Assembly (NCBI GenBank): GCA_035307785.1
Contig: DATGHS010000054.1
Location: forward strand, 1 to 8,542
Direction: 5' to 3'
DNA: 8,542 nucleotides
Origin: DATGHS01 sp035307785
GTDB lineage: Bacteria > Planctomycetota > Planctomycetia > Gemmatales > Gemmataceae
The notes below the pieces were generated by a model, which saw only the letters and a list, made by a program, of their open reading frames with translations, was not told the origin of the DNA and made no database searches. Below are positions 1-6,181 of this stretch, piece by piece. The position numbers were made by a program, and so were the translations under genes. The first letter of the stretch is position 1, and each line of letters opens with the position of its first letter.

Positions 1-520
1 CGAAGCCAAGCGCTAGCAAGCGCGGGCGGATCTGCTCATTGAACATGCGGTACATTTCGCTCGGAACGCCGGGCATTGCGGCGACGACGGTGTCGCCGAT
101 CTTCATCCAGATGCCGGGGGCCGTGCCGATAGGATTGAAGATTGCCTCGGCCCCGGCCGGCAGCATCGCCTGTACGCGGTTGCGCTCCGGCAGATGGCGG
201 AAGCGCTTGGAGAAGAGTTCCTGAATGTGATGCCACGATGGCTCGTGGAAAACGAGTTCCATGCCGGCCACCTGGGCGAGCACGTCGCGCGTCAGGTCAT
301 CGAGCGTTGGCCCCAGGCCGCCGGTGGCGAGCACCAACTTCGCCCTTGCAACGGCTACGCGAAAGACATTCACATTATCGTCCAGATCATCGGCAACAGT
401 CGTGTGAAAAGCCACGGGAATGCCGATCTCCGCCAGCCGCTGGCTGAGCCACTGGCTATTGGTGTCGAGATTCTGCCCGCTGGTGATTTCCGTGCCGATG
501 GAGATGATTTCGGTTTTCAT
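1..520 (-). CDS. cinA: CinA-like molybdopterin-binding domain protein (C-terminus beyond window)
   Basis: The reading frame is open from an ATG at 518-520 to the left edge, giving 173 residues; the rest of the protein lies outside. The start MKTEIISIGTEITSGQ, followed by DTNSQWLSQRLAEIG, is the characteristic opening of the CinA/MoaB-MogA fold. TGGLGPT (residues 66-72) with DDLTRDVLA (74-82), G-TAPG (132-136) and PGVPSEM (150-156) are the family's ligand-binding loops. CinA proteins of about 410 residues combine this domain with a C-terminal nicotinamide-nucleotide amidase (PncC) domain; whether that half is present cannot be seen. An in-frame ATG lies 12 codons upstream (554-556), but homologues begin at the MKxEIISIGT position, so 520 is preferred. 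No clear Shine-Dalgarno sequence precedes either start. The role in NMN recycling or competence is family knowledge only. Confidence 0.93.
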   Translation of the reverse strand, partial: MKTEIISIGTEITSGQNLDTNSQWLSQRLAEIGIPVAFHTTVADDLDDNVNVFRVAVARAKLVLATGGLGPTLDDLTRDVLAQVAGMELVFHEPSWHHIQELFSKRFRHLPERNRVQAMLPAGAEAIFNPIGTAPGIWMKIGDTVVAAMPGVPSEMYRMFNEQIRPRLLALGF

Positions 521-560
521 GAAGGAAATGATACGGCCAATCGCTATATCGGTCATGAAC

Positions 561-593
561 GAAAGCCCAGGGACGGCAGTCCTTGGGCCGTCC
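561..593 (-). repeat. Dispersed hairpin repeat, type A, copy 1
   Basis: A 10-base stem (565-574 with 579-588, one mismatch) closes a 4-base loop. Read on the minus strand the element is nearly the same as those at 4121-4150 and 7098-7129, sharing the block CCGTCCCTGGGCTTTC. It lies in the 89-base gap between the divergent cinA-like gene and the membrane protein gene, so here it is in promoter or leader territory rather than at a gene end. Confidence 0.85.
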
Positions 594-609
594 GCATTGA
601 GTCAAACAC

Positions 610-1137
610 ATGGAAGCGCTGAAGATGGTCCTGTTCTGTATGCTCGCGGCCATCGCCTACGGCATCGTGCAGGATCAGATAACGGCCCGAATTTGCGTGG
701 AGTATTTCACCATAGGGCATGATCCGATTTTCGGCACTAGCGATCCAACACTGCTGGCCTTCGGCTGGGGAATGCTGGCAACGTGGTGGGTCGGCCTCTT
801 CCTCGGCATTCCCGCGGCCTTCTTCGCGCGCATCGGTTCGAAGCCAAAATTGACGTGGCATAACCTGTGTAAACCGATTGGCATCTTGATGCTAATTGTC
901 GGCGTTAGCGCATTGCTGGCCGGATTTATCGGGTTTTTGCTGGCGCGGCAAGGTGGAGTATGGCTGGTCGGCGACCTGGCAGAGCGTGTGCCGCCCGAAA
1001 AGCACGTGGTTTTCCTGACTGACCTGTGGGCGCACAATGCGGCCTACGGCGCGGGGTTTATCTGCGGCGTAATTTGCTGGGGCTGGATCTGGTGGAAGCG
1101 GGCGCGGTTGGTCGATTCGCAAATTGGAAGAATGTAG
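610..1137 (+). CDS. Conserved four-helix membrane protein of unknown function
   Basis: This encodes a 175-residue protein. Four hydrophobic segments are visible, near residues 5-21, 48-74, 88-112 and 145-162, with a Lys/Arg-rich cytosolic-looking end (WWKRARL). Between helices 1 and 2 lies a polar, motif-like stretch, YGIVQDQITARICVEYF followed by TIGH (residues 17-37). I recognise this as recurring in uncharacterised membrane proteins, but I cannot assign a function or a family name. A second hydrophilic loop (residues 113-143) carries GDLAERVPPEKHV. The ATG at 610 has no obvious Shine-Dalgarno sequence; the ATG at 625 is an alternative that would only shorten the N-terminus before helix 1. 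The gene is divergent from the cinA-like gene and converges on the histidine kinase gene, so it is probably transcribed alone. Confidence 0.85.
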   Translation: MEALKMVLFCMLAAIAYGIVQDQITARICVEYFTIGHDPIFGTSDPTLLAFGWGMLATWWVGLFLGIPAAFFARIGSKPKLTWHNLCKPIGILMLIVGVSALLAGFIGFLLARQGGVWLVGDLAERVPPEKHVVFLTDLWAHNAAYGAGFICGVICWGWIWWKRARLVDSQIGRM

Positions 1138-1143
1138 AAAAAT

Positions 1144-1216
1144 GTAGGGCAGGTGGATCGCAGCGCAACCCACCTGCGCGGCACCGGTGGGTTGCGCTGC
1201 GCTCCACCCACCCTAC
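1144..1216. repeat. Long inverted repeat, type B, likely bidirectional terminator
   Basis: Two 31-base arms (1144-1174 and 1186-1216) are complementary at 28 of 31 positions around an 11-base loop. The core is GCAGCGCAACCCACC and its complement. The element fills most of the 98-base gap between two convergent stop codons (1137 plus, 1236 minus), the expected place for a shared terminator. The sequence resembles GTAGGGTGGG-type dispersed repeats that I recall from many bacterial genomes; this is the only copy in the window. The right arm is followed by AAAA on the plus strand, and no clear U-tract exists in either direction. A role in termination is therefore inferred from structure and position. 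Confidence 0.85.
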
Positions 1217-1235
1217 AAAACTATGAAATTCTTTA

Positions 1236-3233
1236 TTATCTCCCTGACGGCAATTCCAGCCGGAAGCACGCGCCGCCGGCGCAGTCGCCTTTGCGATACT
1301 CCAGCTTTCCGCCGAGCATGCCGGCCCAGCGGCGGGCCAGCGCGAGGCCAAGCCCCACGCCGCCGGCGGTCACTTCCGCATCGCAACCGCGGCGGAATGG
1401 GCGGAAGATTGAGCGCTTCTCGCGAGCCTTCACGCCGGGGCCGCAATCCTCCACTTCGAAGATCAAACGAGATGAACCGGAAGCCAGCGCCCGGCACCAG
1501 ATGCGCCGGTCGGTGGCCGCTTGTGAATACTTACACGCGTTGTCGATTAAATTGCCGATGATCTGCTGCACCAGGGCGCTGTCGGTAACGAGTTTCGTCT
1601 CGGCCGGCAGGCGATTTTCGATGACCAATTCCTTTTCCAGAGTCGTACAGCGTTCCTGCCAGGTGCTGCGCACGGTTTCGAGCAGTTCGGAAACCAACAA
1701 TTCTTTCGGCTCGGTCTTCGTGCTCTGTTTTTCCAGGCGCGCGAAGTCGAGCACGTTGCCGATAAGGCGGTGCAGCCGCTCCGATTCGCCCTGGAGCGTT
1801 TGCAGATACTCTTGCTTCTGGCCTTCGTCTTGCACCATGCCGCTCGTGAGCATGTCGAGGTAAAGCCGCAGCGTCGTCATCGGCGTGCGCAGTTCGTGGG
1901 TGACGGCGGAGACAAAGCGGATGCGGCGTTCTGACAGGTCGATAAGCGACCAGCCGCCCAGGCCGACGGCCAGCAAGGCCGTGAGGGCCGCGGCCCACGC
2001 CAGGCAAAGACCGATGCGCAACGGCGTCCAGCCGGCGCTCGGCAATGGCGCCATCGGGCCGGGGTCGAGTTCCAGCGGCAACGCACTCATCACGCGGTCA
2101 CGGTGGACCGGGGGGCCGTCCGGCAGCGGTAACAAACGGGCATCCGGAAACAGGTCGCCAATCAAGTCGCGCAGCTCGCCCTCCAGTTGCGGCCAGTCGA
2201 TGACGAGGCCCTGCACCACGTCCTTCTGCCCAACCTTGGCGAGGCGCACGTAGAGGAGCCGTTCCGGCTTTTCCGGCGACGGCATCCAGATCGGCACCAT
2301 CGAGCCCACACGCACCGTTTGCACTTTCGGAGAAAGGCTATTGGGGGCCGTGATCGAATCGAGGTTGATGTCGGGGTCTACCACCGTCTGCGCTGGCAGT
2401 TGCTGCGGCTGGGAGTTGGGCATGATCTTCGTGCGGCTGGCCAGATCGGAATTATCGTTCTGGCCGCGCGCATAAGTGTTGTTAGCGTTGTTGAAATCGT
2501 AATTGTTGCTGCCGTTGCGCATCTGCGCCTGCCGGCCAATGCCCTGGGGATTCACCATCTGTTGCCCTGGCTGAGCCCATGGGGCGGCTTGCTGGTCTCC
2601 GTTGAAATTAGTGTTGGGGTTGGCGGGATTAACGGAATTGCCCACACCGTCCTTCGTTAATTCCACTCCATCCATTTCGGGCGGCAGGATCGACCGGCTT
2701 TGCACTTGAGCCAGGAGGTCGGGCGAGAAATGCTCCAGCATGTCCTTGAGTAAGTTTGCGCGCTCCAGCGTGACGTTCGACAAGGGCAGGCGGAAGGGAG
2801 GCTTGCGCAGCTTATCGACAATTTTTTCCGGCAGCACTTCCGGCGATTGCCAGTTGTCATTGCACTTGTTGCCCGGGTTGTACTGGAAGTGGAGTACCAT
2901 CCATTCGGGCAGCGGCGCATCGAGCAGCGGCGAAGGCACGCGCACCGTTCCCGGTTCGCACAGCGTGGCCTTGCCGTTCATGGCGGGAATCGGCGCGTGC
3001 AAGGCGGAATAGTGGGCATACGGCCGACCGTCTTCGCGCGCCAGCTGCGGCGCCATCCAGCCGTCGAGGCGCCAGAGGGCCAGACTGATCTGCTCGGCCC
3101 GCTCGGCATCGGCGGCCGCCTGGCGCTGGTGCTTTTCCAGGCGCAAAGCTTCCGACGTGGCCCAGCCGAGGCCGCCGCCGACGAGCGCGGCAATAAGCAG
3201 AAACAGCGATAATCGTTGCAGCCAGCGGCTCAT
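1236..3233 (-). CDS. Membrane-bound sensor histidine kinase, partner of the upstream response regulator
   Basis: This encodes a 665-residue protein. An N-terminal membrane helix (about residues 8-28) is followed by a large extracytoplasmic region (about 30-404) and a second helix (about 405-430). The H-box VSAVTHELRTP has the phosphorylatable His446. Beyond it lie the N-box NLIDNACKYS (561-570), the G1 box EDCGPGV (595-601), an F-box IFRPF (609-613) and the G2 box GGVGLGLALA (624-633), so the catalytic core is intact. No HAMP domain separates helix 2 from the dimerisation helix. The sensor region contains an Asn/Gln-rich, probably disordered stretch (about 195-285) and resembles no sensor domain I can name. 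GAGG on the minus strand lies 5 bases before the ATG, at the edge of a palindromic repeat. The gene follows the regulator gene by 65 bases. The stimulus is unknown. Confidence 0.95.
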   Translation of the reverse strand: MSRWLQRLSLFLLIAALVGGGLGWATSEALRLEKHQRQAAADAERAEQISLALWRLDGWMAPQLAREDGRPYAHYSALHAPIPAMNGKATLCEPGTVRVPSPLLDAPLPEWMVLHFQYNPGNKCNDNWQSPEVLPEKIVDKLRKPPFRLPLSNVTLERANLLKDMLEHFSPDLLAQVQSRSILPPEMDGVELTKDGVGNSVNPANPNTNFNGDQQAAPWAQPGQQMVNPQGIGRQAQMRNGSNNYDFNNANNTYARGQNDNSDLASRTKIMPNSQPQQLPAQTVVDPDINLDSITAPNSLSPKVQTVRVGSMVPIWMPSPEKPERLLYVRLAKVGQKDVVQGLVIDWPQLEGELRDLIGDLFPDARLLPLPDGPPVHRDRVMSALPLELDPGPMAPLPSAGWTPLRIGLCLAWAAALTALLAVGLGGWSLIDLSERRIRFVSAVTHELRTPMTTLRLYLDMLTSGMVQDEGQKQEYLQTLQGESERLHRLIGNVLDFARLEKQSTKTEPKELLVSELLETVRSTWQERCTTLEKELVIENRLPAETKLVTDSALVQQIIGNLIDNACKYSQAATDRRIWCRALASGSSRLIFEVEDCGPGVKAREKRSIFRPFRRGCDAEVTAGGVGLGLALARRWAGMLGGKLEYRKGDCAGGACFRLELPSGR

Positions 3234-3238
3234 GAACC

Positions 3239-3272
3239 CCTCACCCCAACCCTCTCCCCCAAGGGGAGAGGG
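3239..3272. repeat. GC-rich palindromic repeat, type C, in the regulator-kinase gap
   Basis: A perfect 10-base stem (CCCTCTCCCC at 3250-3259 with GGGGAGAGGG at 3263-3272) encloses a 3-base loop. The flank CCTCACCCCAA (3239-3249) matches a widespread dispersed-repeat type of the form CCCTCACCCCAACCCTCTCC. On the minus strand the flank reads TGAGGGG, ending 3 bases before the kinase ATG, so the element seems to supply the kinase's ribosome binding site. A hairpin here could also attenuate transcription between regulator and kinase. Confidence 0.8.
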
Positions 3273-3283
3273 AGATGTTCAGC

Positions 3284-3301
3284 TAAGCCGCAAGCGGCTT
3301 A
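3284..3301. repeat. Short palindrome, type D, containing the regulator stop codon
   Basis: TAAGCCG (3284-3290) and CGGCTTA (3295-3301) form a perfect 7-base stem with a CAAG loop. The last three bases, read on the minus strand, are the TAA stop codon of the response regulator. I recall GCCGCAAGCGGC-type palindromes as frequent in planctomycete genomes, but only one copy is present here. Together with the type C element it fills most of the 65-base gap between regulator and kinase. Confidence 0.7.
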
Positions 3302-4063
3302 CCGTTTCGCCTGCGCCTTCAGTTTAGCCGGCGCTTCCTTCACGCCATTGCCATTCAATTGTAACGCAGGGGCCGCCATGTAACCATGGGCTCGCACAGT
3401 AACGATCGCTTCCGGCGTGTCTTTGCCGTTTGGATCGCGCAATTTGGCCCTCAGCCGGGCAATGTGCATGTCAATAGTGCGCGTCTCCAGGCCCTGCGGA
3501 TTGATTCCCCACAGCCGCGTGAGTATTTCTTCGCGCGAAACCGAGCGCTGGCGGTTTTCCAAAAGGAATAGGAGAATCGCCGTTTCGGTCTCGGACAACT
3601 CAAGCCGATCTTTCTCGGACCATTTTACTTCGCGGCGTTGAAAATCGATCACCGCTCGGTCGAGTCGAGCGGTGGCGATGTCGGGCTTCTGATCAGGCGT
3701 TCGGCGCAATATCGCTTCGACTCGGGCCAGCAGTTCGCGGGCGGAAAACGGCTTCACCACATAATCATCAGCCCCCATTTTCAGGCCGCGCACGCGATCG
3801 TCCTCACTGCCGCGGGCCGTGAGGATGATGATGGGCAGCGTGGGCCGCGCTTTGCGTAATTGCGACAGCACTTCCAGGCCATCGAGATTGGGCAACAGCA
3901 AATCCAAGAGCACCAGCCGCACGCCGGGCCGCGATGACGTCTCCAGACCGGCTGCGCCGTCGGCCGCCTCGCTGACCATATAGCCCGAAAGCCGCAGCGT
4001 ATCCACCACTCCACGCCGGATCGCGGGCTCATCTTCCACCACGACAATATGCGGAGCGTGCAT
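3299..4063 (-). CDS. OmpR/PhoB-family two-component response regulator
   Basis: This encodes a 254-residue DNA-binding regulator. The receiver domain (about 4-120) has the acidic pair Glu10-Asp11, the phosphoacceptor Asp54 in VLLDLLLP, Thr82 in ILTARG and Lys104 in VKPF, so all phosphorylation-site residues are intact. The winged-helix domain follows (about 130-229), with the recognition-helix region RTIDMHIARLRAKL (195-208) and the wing VTVRAHGYM. A Lys/Ala-rich tail of about 25 residues extends past the usual family end. The ATG at 4061-4063 is chosen because GGAG lies 9 bases upstream; an in-frame TTG five codons earlier (4078) has no such site. The kinase gene follows on the same strand, so the two probably form one signalling pair. 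The regulated genes are unknown. Confidence 0.95.
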   Translation of the reverse strand: MHAPHIVVVEDEPAIRRGVVDTLRLSGYMVSEAADGAAGLETSSRPGVRLVLLDLLLPNLDGLEVLSQLRKARPTLPIIILTARGSEDDRVRGLKMGADDYVVKPFSARELLARVEAILRRTPDQKPDIATARLDRAVIDFQRREVKWSEKDRLELSETETAILLFLLENRQRSVSREEILTRLWGINPQGLETRTIDMHIARLRAKLRDPNGKDTPEAIVTVRAHGYMAAPALQLNGNGVKEAPAKLKAQAKR

Positions 4064-4120
4064 GCTTAGAAACTCCAAATGTAACTTGTGATTGACCCCG
4101 CAATACTAGACGATTTAGGG

Positions 4121-4150
4121 CGGCCCAGCGACTGCCGTCCCTGGGCTTTC
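4121..4150 (+). repeat. Dispersed hairpin repeat, type A, copy 2
   Basis: Stem 4123-4132 with 4137-4146 (one mismatch) and loop TGCC. It matches copy 1 in inverted orientation at 28 of 30 positions. Its last two bases fall in the TGA stop codon of the cytochrome gene, so it lies just after that gene and 58 bases before the regulator start. It could act as an intercistronic stabilising or terminating hairpin. Confidence 0.85.
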
Positions 4151-4865
4151 ATTTGGCCGGCGCAAACTGATTGGGCAGGCCGAAGAGGCGGTCGTGCGGG
4201 GCCTTCCCGTGGCATTCCATGCACGACTCGATTTTGCCGACGCCCGTCACTTGTTTCAAATCCGCGCTGACCATGCCGTAAATCCAACCTTTATCAGTGT
4301 CCGGATTCTTCGGGTCGGTCTTCATCATGATGAACAGGCCGGCGATCTTGGAAGCCTTGTACACTTTGCCGTCGCGCTGGACGTAAGGTTGAAACGATTC
4401 GAAGACTTCAAAGCCATTTGCCAGTTTTCGTCTCTGCTGGACCGGAACCGGGATCTCGCTGCTTTTTATCTCTTCCGGCAGCCATGATTCCTTGACGATG
4501 ATCTGACCGCTAGCGACTTCAGCCGGCGGCTTCTGTGCAAACGAAAGAAGATGGTAGGCTTCGCGGTCTTTGGCGAAGACGGAGTAGAGCTTCCGGCCGC
4601 CGTGCGTGTCGGCATCTTTGCTGGCGGTGAAGCGTGTCTGACCCGGGTTCGGCATTCGGCACAGCCACGGCGCCCAGCGAAACTCGTCGTCCACGCGACC
4701 GTAGTTCGGATAGGTCTTCGCGATTTCCAGCATCTGCTTCGCGAACGGCTGCAACTTTTCGGGAACATCGACGGAAGTCTTTTCCGGCTCCGCCTTAGCC
4801 GCGAGCAAGGCGAAGCAAAAAATGGAGCCCAGACCCAACAGCCCAACCAATGCTACGCGGCTCAT
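4149..4865 (-). CDS. Exported cytochrome P460-like c-type haem protein
   Basis: This encodes a 238-residue protein. The first 25 residues form a signal peptide: MSR, then a hydrophobic stretch ending LLAAKA, with probable cleavage after Ala25. The mature part has the P460-family pattern: GGRKLYSVFAKDREAY (about 89-104), SGQIIVKESW (119-128), GLFIMMKTD (176-184), KGWIYGMVSADL (192-203), and the single haem-attachment site CMECH (215-219) near the C-terminus. P460 and related cytochromes are periplasmic haem proteins that oxidise hydroxylamine or bind NO; the substrate here cannot be told from sequence. The ATG at 4863-4865 is preferred because GGAG lies 6 bases upstream and it starts directly at the signal peptide. 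An in-frame GTG at 4895 would add ten residues before it. A tentative -10-like TAGAAT lies at 4902-4907 on the minus strand, with no good -35. Confidence 0.85.
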   Translation of the reverse strand: MSRVALVGLLGLGSIFCFALLAAKAEPEKTSVDVPEKLQPFAKQMLEIAKTYPNYGRVDDEFRWAPWLCRMPNPGQTRFTASKDADTHGGRKLYSVFAKDREAYHLLSFAQKPPAEVASGQIIVKESWLPEEIKSSEIPVPVQQRRKLANGFEVFESFQPYVQRDGKVYKASKIAGLFIMMKTDPKNPDTDKGWIYGMVSADLKQVTGVGKIESCMECHGKAPHDRLFGLPNQFAPAK

Positions 4866-4965
4866 GATTCTCTCCAAGGCGAACGACACACGCACCTTCG
4901 CATTCTACCTGGAGTTGCGGCGGATTGCTGTAACAAGATCGTAACTCGGCAGGCGTGAAAACATA

Positions 4966-5202
4966 ATGATTTGCATGGCCAGATTCCTTTTCAAAGTGAC
5001 GGACTCTTTCGTCGTGCGGCATTACCTTGTCCTTCTACCTGGAATTGTGCCACAAGGTGAAGAGTGTTTCCGCGTCGGTGATTCAATTGAACTGCGACGG
5101 CCAGATGGAACCAGTCGTACTGTTGAAATCGCCGGATTGGAGATGCTCAATCCAATGCCGGCGGATTATCCGGTTGTGCCAGCATTAACCGGGGTTAAGT
5201 AA
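4966..5202 (+). CDS. Small protein resembling the domain II beta-barrel of translation GTPases
   Basis: This encodes 78 residues. The run VTDSFVV, LVLLPGIVPQGEECFRVGD, IELRRPDG, EIAGLEMLNP parallels EF-Tu/IF2 domain II, whose pattern is VxDvFxixGRG, VxGrVexGxVkvGDxVei, vxgIEMf. The usual GRG is replaced by RHY. There is no GTPase domain and no signal peptide, and the protein ends soon after the barrel. I know of similar stand-alone hypothetical proteins but no function. The ATG at 4975 (MARFLFKVTD) is an equally plausible start, and neither start has a clear Shine-Dalgarno sequence. The gene is divergent from the cytochrome gene with a 100-base gap and converges on the lipase-like gene. It looks less GC-rich than its neighbours. 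Confidence 0.72.
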   Translation: MICMARFLFKVTDSFVVRHYLVLLPGIVPQGEECFRVGDSIELRRPDGTSRTVEIAGLEMLNPMPADYPVVPALTGVK

Positions 5203-5262
5203 GAACGACGTTCCGATCGGCACCGAAATTTGGTCGGTAGAACAAGCCCACATGCCACGCGC

Positions 5263-6030
5263 TCAAAATCCCTCATCCTTCAGTCTTCGCACCAGCCGGC
5301 CATAGTGCTCGCTGCGATCTTTCCACAGGCCGCGCCAGCTGGCTTGCACGTTGCGAATGTTGATGAGCGCCAGATGATCGCCTTCCCAGACTTCGGTGTG
5401 TTCGCCGTAGGTGGCCGAAGCGACCGAGACCACACCATCATTCGGGCCTTCATGCCGTTCCACTAGTCGCTGCGAGAGCGTCCACGGAAAGCCGAGCCAC
5501 GGACCTTCACACTTGCCTACCACCGAGAAATATCGGACTCCCGGCCGATCCGGAGTTTGGCGACAAAATTCGGCACACGACGTCGTGGTCAGATCACGAA
5601 AGCCTTGCCTGGCGATCCCGAGCGCCTCTAGTGCCGGGCGCGCGAAGAAGCTGAACCGCTTCACCAGCCAGTCGATGTAGCTGGTGCCCCGGTGCGGCGT
5701 GCCGAGCGAGGTGAGCGTGAGCACGCGGTTCGCCATGCCCAGGTGCGTGATCATGTAACGCGAATCGAGCCCGCCCATGCTGTGGGCCAGGATATGGACT
5801 GGCTCGCCGGGGGCGAAATGGTCCAGGAAGGCTTTGAGCTGGCTGGCCCGCTCGGCAATTCCACCCGTGGCGCTCAATCGCGGCACCAACACCCGATTGC
5901 CGCTCGTCTGTAAAAAGCGGTCGATGCCATGGAAATACTCGGCCAGCGTCCAGCGGCCTAGACCGATGCGGTCGTAACCGAAGAAGCCGTGCACCATCAC
6001 AATCGGCGATCGCAGAGCGGGAACCATCAT
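5263..6030 (-). CDS. Alpha/beta-hydrolase of the triacylglycerol lipase type
   Basis: This encodes 255 residues. IVMVHGFFGYD (10-20) is the oxyanion-hole region of true lipases. AHSMGG (82-87) is the nucleophile elbow with Ser84, a GxSxG variant beginning with Ala. SLGTPHRGTSYID (108-120) is a lipase-family motif. EGPNDGVVSVASA (194-206) supplies the acid Asp198, and GDHLALIN (217-224) the catalytic His219, so the triad appears complete. This arrangement matches bacterial family I lipases, which cleave ester bonds of lipids. Those are usually secreted, yet no signal peptide precedes the catalytic domain here, and an in-frame TAG lies about ten codons upstream with no start between. It may be cytoplasmic or exported by another route. 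No Shine-Dalgarno sequence is evident; ACCGG-TTTG-CCGGT (6031-6044) forms a 5-base hairpin right before the start. It converges with the small barrel protein gene. Confidence 0.88.
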   Translation of the reverse strand: MMVPALRSPIVMVHGFFGYDRIGLGRWTLAEYFHGIDRFLQTSGNRVLVPRLSATGGIAERASQLKAFLDHFAPGEPVHILAHSMGGLDSRYMITHLGMANRVLTLTSLGTPHRGTSYIDWLVKRFSFFARPALEALGIARQGFRDLTTTSCAEFCRQTPDRPGVRYFSVVGKCEGPWLGFPWTLSQRLVERHEGPNDGVVSVASATYGEHTEVWEGDHLALINIRNVQASWRGLWKDRSEHYGRLVRRLKDEGF

Positions 6031-6077
6031 ACCGGTTTGCCGGTGGGGCGCTGGATTCTAATATGAACCACTACATC

Positions 6078-6135
6078 GTAGCGGAATTCGCAAGAATTCC
6101 GGAGACGCAGGCGGAATTCTTGCGAATTCCGCTAC
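6078..6135. repeat. Perfect nested palindrome, type E (24-base arms)
   Basis: The arms 6078-6101 and 6112-6135 are perfectly complementary around a 10-base spacer. Each arm is itself a hairpin: CGGAATTC and GAATTCCG flank GCAA in the left arm and TTGC in the right. The element can therefore fold either as one long stem or as two small ones, and it carries four GAATTC sites. It lies in the 151-base gap between the divergent lipase-like and oxidoreductase genes, ending 46 bases before the latter's start. Confidence 0.9.
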
Positions 6136-6181
6136 AAGACAAGGGCTCGTTTCATCTTAGGCGATTTTTGAAGGATATACC

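Noticed and set aside
1153..1863. A 236-codon plus-strand frame starting in the type B repeat
   Set aside because: It is opposite to the catalytic core of the histidine kinase; it has Ser/Arg-rich composition and no motif.
2187..2660. A 157-codon plus-strand frame opposite the kinase sensor region
   Set aside because: The Val/Ile/His-rich product is a by-product of the Asn-rich codons on the other strand; there is no ribosome binding site or domain.
4064..4078. TTG start five codons upstream for the response regulator
   Set aside because: No Shine-Dalgarno sequence precedes it, whereas the ATG at 4061-4063 has GGAG at good spacing and starts just before the first receiver strand.
4866..4895. 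GTG start ten codons upstream for the cytochrome
   Set aside because: It would bury the GGAG site and put extra polar residues before the signal peptide.
4903..5047. Direct repeat TTCTACCTGGARTTG at 4903-4917 and 5033-5047, 130 bases apart
   Set aside because: One copy is intergenic and the other encodes part of the small barrel protein; 15 bases with one mismatch and no conserved flanks is compatible with chance.
5186..5238. Short hairpins near the end of the small barrel protein gene (TAACC-GG-GGTTA, ACCGA...TCGGT)
   Set aside because: The loop is too short in one and the stem only five pairs in the other, with no U-tract; they are not convincing as a terminator.
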